This document shows, in pieces, positions 1-8,308 of a DNA stretch of 64,000 nucleotides. Source of the DNA: Strigops habroptila. Taxonomy: Eukaryota > Chordata > Aves > Psittaciformes > Psittacidae. Position 1 is the stretch's first letter, and every line of letters begins with the position of its first letter. The notes below the pieces were generated by a model, which saw only the letters and a list, made by a program, of their open reading frames with translations, was not told the origin of the DNA and ran no database searches. Made by a program: the position numbers and the translations under genes. The stretch is taken from assembly GCF_004027225.2 (NCBI RefSeq), contig NC_044302.2, positions 35,789,449 through 35,853,448 on the forward strand, read 5' to 3'.

Positions 1-339
1 CTTTCAACACTGCTAGTGCTAACAGTATTTCACATTTGATTTAAGAAAAGCCTACAGTCCTACACAGGTAGGATTTTTCTGTGAGATACTTCCCTGAAAA
101 TGGGTAGAAGGACTGATAGAGTATGTCTGTAGAAAGCAAAACCGCATCCTGTCATCTACAGATGTACTATCCTGAAGCGTGGTTTCATAGAGCCTCTCGT
201 AAGAAACTCCTACAAGAATTTGCCAGGTGTTTCACACCCATGTTATCCAGCACAACAATCTCTTTTCCCTCTACAAGTGACCTGCAGCTTCCTTAAGAGA
301 ACAAATTGAGCGGCACACATGAAGCTGCCCTTCACTCAC
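1..339 (-). other. STARD4: STARD4 intron (second), partial
   Basis: This is the intron following the first coding exon of STARD4, running off the left edge. Its 5' splice site is at 339-338 on the minus strand and reads gtgagtgaag, close to the consensus donor. I see no other exon, repeat or RNA gene in the stretch. The next STARD4 exon must lie outside the window. Confidence 0.8.
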
Positions 340-455
340 GGTTTTCTTGGCGACCCGCCACTCGCTGTCTCCAATGCTGTGGTACTGAACCAGGGTGTTC
401 CGCAGCTTGGTGGCCAGGGGTGCTGAGTTCGGCAGGAGATCCATTTGCTTTCCGC
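340..455 (-). CDS. STARD4: STARD4 first coding exon (START-domain sterol transfer protein), N-terminal 35 residues
   Basis: STARD4 is a small cytosolic START-domain protein, about 205 residues in mammals, that carries cholesterol between membranes. The exon is bounded by an acceptor (tttacgcag before 455) and a donor (gtgagt from 339). The ATG is at 444-442, 11 nt into the exon, so 455-445 is 5' UTR. The coding part is 105 nt and ends in phase 0 after 35 codons. The peptide starts MDLLPNSAPLATKLRNTLVQ and continues with YHSIGDSEWRVAKKT. From memory, human STARD4 has 35 residues up to the same KKT junction and shares ATKL-NTL-QYHSI and WRVAKKT. The first ten residues are variable in the family, as here. 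The remaining exons, with the lipid-binding cavity, are off the left edge. Expression in mammals responds to sterol through SREBP-2. I found no perfect sterol-response element by eye in the neighbouring promoter. The lookalikes STARD5 and STARD6 are less likely given this N-terminus. Confidence 0.93.
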
Positions 456-1000
456 CTGCGTAAAGACACCCATTGCACAGACACACACACCAGAAACACA
501 CACCACGATAGGGACACCAATGACAGCATGATGCATTTTAAATCATAGAATGGTTTGGATTGGAAAGGACCTTAAGACCATCTAGTTCCAACCCCCTGCC
601 ATGGGCAGGGACACCTCGCACTAAACCACATCGCCCAAGACTCTGTCCAACCTGGACAGCGATGGGATGTTTACCACTTCTTCGGGCAACCCATTCCAGT
701 GCCTCACCACCCTCACAGTCAAGCACTTCTTCCTTATATCTACCTGAACTTCCCTTGTTGAAGTTTGAACCCACTCCCCTTGTTCCGCCACTACAGTCCC
801 TGATGAAGAGTCCCTCCCCAGCATTCTTATAGACCTCCTTCAGATACCAGAAGGCTGCTATGAGGTCTCCACGCAGCCTTCTCTTCTCCAGGCTGAACAG
901 CCCCAGTTTTCTCAGCCTGTTTTCATATGGGAGGTGCTCCAGGCCCCTTATTATCCCCGTTGCCCTAAATCCGCGCACTTCGAACAGGGAAAGCAGAACC
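456..1000 (-). other. STARD4: STARD4 first intron (5'-UTR intron) with inserted CR1
   Basis: This is the sequence upstream of the STARD4 acceptor on the minus strand. It holds a CA/TG-rich stretch (about 478-512) next to the acceptor and then a CR1 copy (541-967). The noncoding first exon should lie in the CpG island beyond it. I could not pick its donor with confidence, so the right boundary given here is only approximate. Confidence 0.6.
541..967 (-). mobile_element. CR1 LINE, 5'-truncated, minus strand
   Basis: Read on the minus strand this is the 3' end of a CR1 retrotransposon. The end has an AATCATAGAATGG-type terminus at 541, then the conserved GGTTGGAACTAGATG-like segment, then the end of ORF2. 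The ORF2 remnant reads frames such as [20 protein letters not shown], typical of CR1. It is 5'-truncated at about 967, directly where the CpG island begins. CR1 normally makes no long target-site duplication, and none is seen. Confidence 0.93.
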
Positions 1001-1294
1001 ACCGCCTGCCCAGCCCGCTCCGCGCACGCATCCCCTCAGGGATCCCCTCAGGACCCCTAGGCGCGGCGGCGGGGTGGTAAGGGGGGGCGGCAGGGTGGTA
1101 AGGGGGGGCGGCGGGGCGCAGCCCGAGAGGCGAAGGCCGCCCCCACGGCCGTTAGGAACGCATGATGGGCGCGAAACACCCGCCGCTCCTCCCGGCCCCG
1201 GCCCCCACCTTTGTCCACGAGCCTTCACCTCCTCCGCCTCCACGGCTGCCGGCACCGCCGGCCGGCCCGGCAGCCCAACGGCCGATGCCGACAG

Positions 1295-1331
1295 CCAATG
1301 AGAGTGCAGCCGGCTTCCGGCTGCAACCAAT
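1295..1331 (+). promoter_or_regulatory. paired plus-strand CCAAT boxes
   Basis: Two CCAAT pentamers lie at 1295-1299 (agCCAATgag) and 1327-1331 (aaCCAATggc). Their starts are 32 bp apart, about three helical turns. Such spacing is common for paired NF-Y sites in CpG-island promoters. Binding is not shown. Confidence 0.6.
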
Positions 1332-1458
1332 GGCAGCGCGACCCGCCTGGGAGGGGTGTGGGTGGGCAAGGTGGGGGCTCGCCGTCTTCTCCTATCATAC
1401 GACCTCTCGGCAGTCAGCGGGATGTCGTCACGAGCCGGAGGAAGGCGGGCGCCCTCCC

Positions 1459-1494
1459 ATTGGCTGCTGCGGAAGAGCGCGGCGTCCTGATTGG
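1459..1494 (-). promoter_or_regulatory. paired minus-strand CCAAT boxes
   Basis: Two ATTGG pentamers (CCAAT on the minus strand) lie at 1459-1463 and 1490-1494, 31 bp apart. They mirror the plus-strand pair about 130-170 bp to the left. Together they give a symmetric layout suited to a divergent promoter. Confidence 0.6.
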
Positions 1495-1600
1495 GTGGGG
1501 GAAGTGGAGTGATGAAGGGGGCGGGGTTATCGCCACCGGCAGCGTCCGCGAGCGCGGCGGGTGCGGGAGGCGGGACTGGCGTGACGCGGCGGCTGCGGCG

Positions 1601-1809
1601 TCGCCTCGCCTCGCCTCGCCTCGCCTCGCCTCGCCTCGCCTCGCCTCGCCTCGCCTCGCCTCGCCTCGCCTCGCCTCGCCTCGCCTCGCCTCGCCTCGCC
1701 TCGCCTCGCCTCGCCTCGCCTCGCCTCGCCTCGCCTCGCCTCGCCTCGCCTCGCCTCGCCTCGCCTCGCCTCGCCTCGCCTCGCCTCGCCTCGCCTCGCC
1801 TCGCCTCGC
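1601..1809. repeat. (TCGCC)n pentanucleotide microsatellite, about 41.8 perfect units
   Basis: A tandem array of TCGCC runs uninterrupted from 1601 to 1809, about 209 bp, with no visible point variants. Each unit holds one CpG. The complementary strand is GGCGA repeated, with GG doublets every five bases. All frames are open across it, giving ASPRL repeats on plus and GEARR repeats on minus; these are artefacts of the repeat. The perfection suggests a young or length-variable array. Confidence 0.98.
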
Positions 1810-1860
1810 GTCACCTGGCCTGGGCTGGCCGTACCTGGCAGTCCTGTTAACCCTAATACG

Positions 1861-4230
1861 ACCCACCGTCGGTGGTGATAGCATGTTACCCCAGCATTGT
1901 AGTGTGTGCTCGGGAGCAGGCCAAACCCCAGTCACCAGGCCAGGTCTGCTCGTCTTCTGACGCGTAGCCTGCTGCTGTCACTTTGTAAAGTGTTGTCCCG
2001 GAGTCTGGAACTGGAAGCAAAAGGTTTGTCCAGGTGGGAAGGACTTGAGGTGGTTCAGAGCACAGCAAGTGACGTGGTGAGAAACCTTGAGATACTCTTG
2101 CTTTCAGTCAGCAGTGCTCACAATGTGATTGAGCAGGCTTTTGAGGAAATGTTGAAGGTTTGCTTTGCTCTGCAAAAAGCAGTAGGCAGACCTTGGGAAA
2201 AGGCAGCACCTGTGATCATCCCACAGCTGAAGCAAACTTTGAAGTACATATAAGAGTGCAGAACTGCAGTGTTCGTTGGACTTCGCCTAAGTCGGTCCAT
2301 CAGAATCACACAGCAACATCCATACAAAAACTCTTGGAAGGGCAGAAAAAGAAATGAGGCAAGAAGTACGTGGTTAGAGGACAAGGGGAACAGATCTTTG
2401 TGTGGTAATATGTTGTTCATTCTGGGCAGTGCTGGCTCCCAGGGTCAAAGCTTTGAACATGATAACGTTCTCAGTGCATGGCTTTACACCAAGTTTTGTT
2501 GAACTGCCCCTAGCTTCCCTTGCAGTTTACAGCTCCTGGTAATTTTTTCCTTAAATGAAAACGAGTCTCTACACAAAAATCAGGCTTTTAAGGATTTACT
2601 AAACAAAAGGGGAAGAAGCCTTATGTGCAATCCTTGAAATTTTATAATACAGTGTCAAAAGAGCAGTTTCAAGCTGAAAGTGCGTGACATGACAGGAACA
2701 TATTTCACCAATCTTCCTTCAGACTTCTCTCTGTCACCTTCTTGTGAATGAAAAGGTGTACATCTGACCAGCCCCTGGCTGCTTTCTCCATTCTTCCCTG
2801 CCCTGTTGCACTTCTTGAAGTTCAGTGTTTTCTTGTGTTTGAGTATGACTTTCCTTCCCCATGGCCTGTTACCTGGTTTAAACCTCCAGCGTAAGTTTGC
2901 TCATTTTTTAGGGGGAAACTTCTTTTCTGTGAAAGAGGGAATGACAAGTTTTTATTGGAAAATGATGGTTTTTGAATAAAACCTAATTTATAGAAGTGTG
3001 ATATGTTTCCATGAGCTGGATGGATATAAATGAGAGGCCGCCAGGCCTCTTGAAAGCTGCTCTGGCAGCTTATACAGCAAGTTTTATTAAGCTTAGGAGG
3101 TCTGTAAGTCTTCTCTAAAGCCCCTGGATACTCTATATTCTGACATTCAATATTTTATGATTTGGGACAACTGAGTGCTTTCAGGGCTTAAAAGCTAGCC
3201 CTTTACCACAGTAGGATGAGTACTTCCATAGGTTCTAGGCTTCACAACTGTGCAGTGCAAAGTATCAGTATAGTACCTGAGATAACAGATGTGCAAGTGA
3301 TGCTGTGTACACTTCCTGCGTTACGTTTTTTCACCAGCTACAGTGATGCCTACAGTGCTATCAGCTAGAACTTGTGCCTGTATGAGGTTAAGTGCTATGT
3401 GGATGTGAATGTTCCGTATTGCTAACCATGACACAGCTGAGCCTTTGCTGCTCCTTCCTCCTGAGCACTCGGGCACATCTCTCCAGCAGTAACTACTGAA
3501 CCATTCCCAAATTATGCTGAAGTCATGTTACCCCTGAGGTATGCAGTATTGTTACAGAAGAACATTGTTCCTCTTGTAGTATTACACCTTGCACAGGGGA
3601 ATTTTGATTGCCAGGGTGAGTGGGATGCATGAACGCTGTAAAAAAGCCCAAAATACCTCTGTCCACCCACTTGAAAGTGACTTGATAAAATGAAATTTGT
3701 TCTGAAAACTGCTGCATTCACCTCCATGAAGATAAACTGTTGTCTTAGAATGCCTGATATTTCATCCTAGAATACGGTTGTATGGGAAGTGTGAGACTAA
3801 CTACTGGCATTTTTTTTTAGTTAACCAGTGCCTAAAAACAGCTTTGGTCACTGAAGGTGTTCCTCTGTAGAATGCATAACAAATAGTAAGAAGGACACTT
3901 TGAGTGGTTTTCAAATGCAAGGAACTGTGCACATCTAACCCTAATGTCTTGCAAGTGTGTTAGAGATAACAAAATGTGTGCAGTTTACCAAACAAACTGG
4001 GCCAAATTCTGCATTTATAGCACAGGGTATAGAACCAATATAATGTGCTCACTCCTACATGACACTCAGCAGGCTGGTTGCAATCCAGAACTGAAGTATT
4101 TTGCTGGATAAAAGTTGAACTCCAGCTGTTAGAAGAAAAAAAACCCACCACATCGTTGCCACATTAAAGTTATTCCGACCAATATATTTCTCTTAAATTT
4201 AAATATCTCTAGTGCCCTTTCAAGATAGAA
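1861..4230. other. noncoding stretch right of the promoter; possible body of a divergent transcript
   Basis: Base composition falls to the AT-rich background by about 2.1 kb. I recognise no gene or repeat family here. A 115-codon open frame runs on plus at 1906-2253, but its product resembles nothing I know and the frame continues from the repeat-rich island. Several GT-containing donor-like sites exist, for example after 2030, but no exon can be fixed. If a STARD4-AS1-like RNA exists, its 5' part would lie here. Confidence 0.4.
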
Positions 4231-4274
4231 AGATGATCTTTGAGGTTCCTTCCAACCCAGTATTCTATGATTCT
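4231..4274 (+). mobile_element. CR1 3'-end fragment, plus strand
   Basis: A short piece carries the CR1 terminus: AGATGATCTTTGAGG, CCTTCCAACC, then ATTCTATGATTCT. Only about 44 bp is retained, which is a common extreme 5' truncation for CR1. Confidence 0.85.
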
Positions 4275-5576
4275 AAAACTAAGAGGCCGCCCTTAGTATA
4301 TTTGATAATCTCAAACTTAAATACCATTTGAATTTGTGTCACAGAGAGAACTCTAAAGAAATTATAAGCCTGTTCTGCCTAATAGATCCTTCACCTTTTG
4401 TCCTCCCAGGTCTGCTCCTTGCTCATTGTACTGGCTTGATCATGTGGAGATACAATATCTCTCCCTTTAGAATTAAGACAGCTCTTGAATCAAATCTGAA
4501 CTTGGGAAATAGAAAGGCCAGTCCAAGATCAGTGTTGCCAGGCTTCCTGTTTTCTAACTGCTTTTTGTCAGCTAATCAATAGGTATAGAGAAGTTGAAAA
4601 GCTGGGATTTTTTTCCCTAATTTTCTGCTTCATTAGGAGCTTTCTGCTTTGTACAAGCATTGACTAAGGCTTGCGCAATTAGAGGCATTGAGGAATTCCC
4701 ATGCAGAAGTCTGGAGATAACGGGGACTGACATCCTTTATTCCCTTGGGCATTTACCTTCTCTTTGACTGATGGGTTAGCAAGAGCCAATTTTTTGAGGA
4801 GGAAAATGTAACTGACAGTATCGCTTAACACTTTCTAAGAAAAAGCAGCATTTTCTTGAAGGATTTTTAAACTATTTTCTCATGAATAGACTATAGTGTA
4901 TCAGTGCAGGGTGATTACCAAGAAGTCCAACATATTTATTCTGAACCTGAGTCTTTTTCAGTAGTTACGCAGTTACAAGAAGTGGCTGCGATGTCCGTGC
5001 CAATACATGTCCTGTAGTACAATAGTATCCGAGATATCACTAATTATTTTTTTGTTTTATTGGTTTTTTTTTTTTTTCAGGTTAGTAATTTCTGTAGGAT
5101 ATTGAAGAGTGCTATGATTGGTTGGTTGATCAATTGATCTGTTTCTAGACCAGTGCTCGGTTTGGTCATGAACACTGTGTTTCTCATTACTCTCTTAAGA
5201 CCGCTCAGTTTTCCTGGGCTGGTTATTGTGCTCAGTGTTAGCAGGACATTAGACTCAAATCTAGTTGAACCTGCCCACTAATGCAAGAGATCTCATTAAT
5301 TTCAAGCAGTGGAAAGTACTTACAACTGCAAATACAGTTCAAAACATTGGTGGGTTTTGTTTTGGTTTGGTTTGGTTTGTCTTGGTTTCAGATATGCTGC
5401 TTTTAACTGTAAAATGTAGAAAATGCTCTATGTGTGTCAGAGTTCTGCAGGTTTGCAGCATTTGCATAGGCATCAAGTTTCGTGGAAAGATTCAGAGTTT
5501 CTAGACCCAGGCCTTCTGAATTGCACAAAACACATGGGCTTTGTAGCCCTACAAAACTATTCTTCACTGCAGACAC
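4275..5576. other. intergenic, simple T-rich tracts only
   Basis: No gene is recognised. A T14 run at 5064-5077 and a (TTTGG)-like tract at about 5351-5388 are the only structures. The T14 run followed by CAG resembles a splice acceptor, but no exon can be supported downstream. Confidence 0.5.
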
Positions 5577-6625
5577 ATAGAATCACAGATTGACTGAATG
5601 GTGGAGGCTGGCAGGGACTTCTGCAGGTCATCTTGTCCAACCCTCCACCCAAGCACGTCAGCTAAAGCCAAGTGCCCAGGACCATGTCCACACGGCTTTT
5701 GCATATCTCCAAGGAGAGAGACTCCACCACCTCCTTGGGCAACCTGTGCCAGTGCTTGGTCAACCTCACTGCGAAAAAGTGTTTCATGATGTTCAGGAGG
5801 AACCTCCTGTGTTTCAGTGTGTGCCCGTTGCCTCTGGTCCTGTCACTGGGCACCACTGAAAAGAGCCTGGCTCTGTCCTCTTTTCACCCTCCCTGCAGGT
5901 ATTTATATACATTGATGAGACCCCCCTGAGCCTTCTGTTGTCCAGGCTGACCAGTCCCAATTTTCTCAGCCTTTCCTCCTAGGATTGATGCTTAAGTCCC
6001 TTCATCATCTTGGCCCTTTGCTGGACTCTCTCCATTGTGTCCATGTCTGTCTTGTTCTGAGAAGCCAGCAGTACACCCAGCACTCCAGGTGTGGCCTCAC
6101 CAGTGCTGTGTAGAGGGGATGTTGGTGGTTCATGTTCAGCTTGACGTTCAGAAAGGACTCCCAGGTCCCTTTCTGCCAAGCTGCTTTCTAGCTGGGCAGC
6201 CCCCAGCATGTCCTGGTGCCTGGGACTGTTTCTCCCCAGCAGCAGGACTTTACTCTTCCCCTTGTTGAACTGCATGAGGTTCCTCTGGGCCCATTTCTCC
6301 AGCCTGTCCAGGTCCCTCTGGATGGCAGCACCACCCTCTGGTGTATCAGCCCCTCCTCCCAGTTTGGTGTCCTCTGCAGACTTGCTGAGGGTGCGTTCTG
6401 CCCACTGTCCAGATCATCAATGAAGATGTTCAACAGGATCAGACCCAGTGTTGAGCCCTGGGGCATGCTGCTTCCACCAGGCTTTATGCCCCTGTTTGCA
6501 GCCTCTGGGCCTGGCTTTTCAGACATTTTTCAGTCCCACTCACTGTCTGCTCATCCAGCCAGTACTTCAACAGTTTCTTTATGAAGATTTTGTGAGAAAT
6601 CCCAAAGTTACTTTTCACCTGCAGT
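5577..6625 (-). mobile_element. CR1 LINE, about 1.05 kb, minus strand
   Basis: The 3' terminus is at 5577 (ATAGAATCACAG, a mutated octamer). The 3' UTR and the C-terminal part of the CR1 reverse transcriptase ORF follow, read on the minus strand. Recognisable peptide pieces include [19 protein letters not shown] from the reverse-transcriptase core. The reading frame is broken by stops and shifts, so it is not functional. The 5' end fades near 6625. Confidence 0.93.
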
Positions 6626-7727
6626 TGACTCCTTAGATATTTTTTTCCACCTATCTACCTGATTCATGTTCTCTGCCAGACAAAGTATCCCATGTATCCA
6701 CGGATACAAGTATCTGTGTTTGTAACTCAGCTGTAAGTAGAACAGTTGAAAGTTCAACTTTCAGGAGAAGCTGCTTTGGAAAACCACGGTCTCGAACATA
6801 GCATTTTTCAAGTTGCACAGCAGGCCTGATATTTAACTAAAACAAATTTTTTCTTGAAACTTTCTACCAACTCATCTGAAATTATATGACCCAGGAAATT
6901 TCTGACTAAAGAATAGACCAGCCTTTAACCACTCCTGGTGTTTCCAGTCAGACTAGCAGAGCATTTCAGCTTTCAGGAAAACTGCTGGAGAAGTCTGGCT
7001 CTCTTGGAACATCAGCCAGTGAAATCTGTACTCTTAAGAGTTTAATTATCGCTAAAAACATGCACAAATATTATTCACCTGCTGACTGTCACATGAACTA
7101 CTAAATCCAACCGACTACACATCTGTGGTAGAAGGCTTTTTCTAATCCAGCATGGGCAAAATGTGTTTGTTTTCGGGTATTTTTCATAGAAATACATCAC
7201 AGATATAAAGAAAATTACTTGCTTTCCTGTTGGGCAGTTGAGTTATTGGAGCCGTTCTAGATTGTCAGCTAGCTAGTGAGTCTTGCTGTTTAGTTAAAAA
7301 ATAAGCCACAACAAAAAAGGCTTTGTAGACAATCTCTAATACTCATCATATCTGATCTTCAACCAGATATTTAACTTCTTTCACTGGATTTGGGTAAGTG
7401 TACAGTGTGCTGCTTTTCCATCAGCGGGTGATGGAAAGCAGGTCTTTATTTTTTTTCTGCTGGTTGGCCCACATACAACTGCAGAAATTGATTTCATGGT
7501 TAGGATTTCATGTTTGTTTGCCTAATATGAGCCATATTAAATCAACTGCCTTGACCATTCCCATGGTCATAAATGCGAAGTAAACCTGAAAGACTGTGAT
7601 TGGATTCTTAGAACTCACACATATTCCCAAAAGCAACTTTCCAGATGGTGAGAAGTGCAGCTAAAAATCTTGCATGCTTCACTGCTAATGGGCAAGCCAC
7701 ACTAGAATTCAAGCTCACTACTCACAT
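6626..7727. other. intergenic, no gene recognised
   Basis: The stretch is AT-rich and without recognisable coding or repeat content, apart from a short palindrome, GTATCC-AC-GGATAC, at 6694-6707. Confidence 0.5.
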
Positions 7728-7732
7728 AGTTG
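7728..7732. repeat. left target-site duplication of the solo LTR (AGTTG)
   Basis: AGTTG directly precedes the LTR and is repeated exactly at 8304-8308 directly after it. Five-base duplications are typical of ERVL (class III) integrations. Confidence 0.88.
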
Positions 7733-8303
7733 TGTTATGGTTTGAGCCCAGCCGGTAACTCAGAACCACACAGCCGCTCGCTCACTCCTCCACTTCTTCC
7801 TCCCCCCGCTCCCGGAGGGATGGGGAGGAGAATGGGAAGAATGTAACTCCCACGGGTCGAGAGAAGAGCAGTCCAGTAACTAAGGTATAATACAAAACCA
7901 CTACTGCTACCACTAATGATAATAATGATGAGGGAAATAACAAGGGGAGAGGATACAGTTACTCACCACCCGCTGACCGATACCCAGCCTGACCCGAGCA
8001 GTGATCTGGGCCTTCCGAGTAACTAACTCCCCCCGGTTTATATACTGGGCATGACGTGCTGTGGTATGGAATACCCCTTTGGCTAGTTTGGGTCAGGTGT
8101 CCTGTCTCTATTTCCTCCCGGCTTCCCCTCCTCCCTGGCAAAGCATGAGACTGAGAAAGTCCTTGGTCAGAGTAAACATTACTTAGCAACAACTAAAAAC
8201 ATCAGTGTTATCAGCGTTGTTCCCAGGATGAAAGTTAAAAAACACAGCACTGCACCAGCTACGAAGAAGGAGAAAAATGACTGCTATAGCTGAACCCAGG
8301 ACA
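7733..8303 (-). mobile_element. ERVL-type solo LTR, 571 bp, minus strand
   Basis: The element has retroviral-type termini, TGT at one end and ACA at the other, and sits inside a perfect AGTTG duplication. Read on the minus strand it starts TGTCCTGGGTTCAGC and has a TATA box (CAGTATATAAAC, plus 8036-8047). It ends GGGCTCAAACCATAACA. This matches the family of abundant avian ERVL LTRs I know. No internal retroviral genes are present, so it is a solo LTR left by recombination between two LTRs. It holds several CpGs. A promoter on the minus strand is possible. Confidence 0.92.
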
Positions 8304-8308
8304 AGTTG
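8304..8308. repeat. right target-site duplication of the solo LTR (AGTTG)
   Basis: This is an exact copy of the five bases at 7728-7732. Together they fix the LTR boundaries at 7733 and 8303. Confidence 0.88.

Larger units (their letters stand above)
968..1860. promoter_or_regulatory. CpG island, probable bidirectional STARD4 promoter
   Basis: This is a strongly GC- and CpG-rich block, unlike the AT-rich rest of the window. It contains CCAAT boxes on the plus strand (1295-1299, 1327-1331) and on the minus strand (1459-1463, 1490-1494). It also has GC boxes (for example around 1516-1526 and 1567-1576) and a TGACGC element near 1581. It lies immediately upstream of STARD4, which starts on the minus strand, so it should be the STARD4 promoter and noncoding first exon. 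CCAAT boxes in both orientations fit divergent transcription. In mammals the divergent transcript is the noncoding STARD4-AS1; that a bird has it here is inference. No TATA box is evident. Confidence 0.82.

Noticed and set aside
1211..1960. Long open frames on both strands across the CpG island (249 codons on plus, 173 on minus) with ASPRL or GEARR repeats.
   Set aside because: They are open only because the pentanucleotide TCGCC has no stop in any frame. No domain, conserved start or splice context supports a protein.
5064..5080. T14 followed by CAG, resembling a plus-strand splice acceptor.
   Set aside because: No open, donor-terminated exon follows; a T-rich simple tract explains it.
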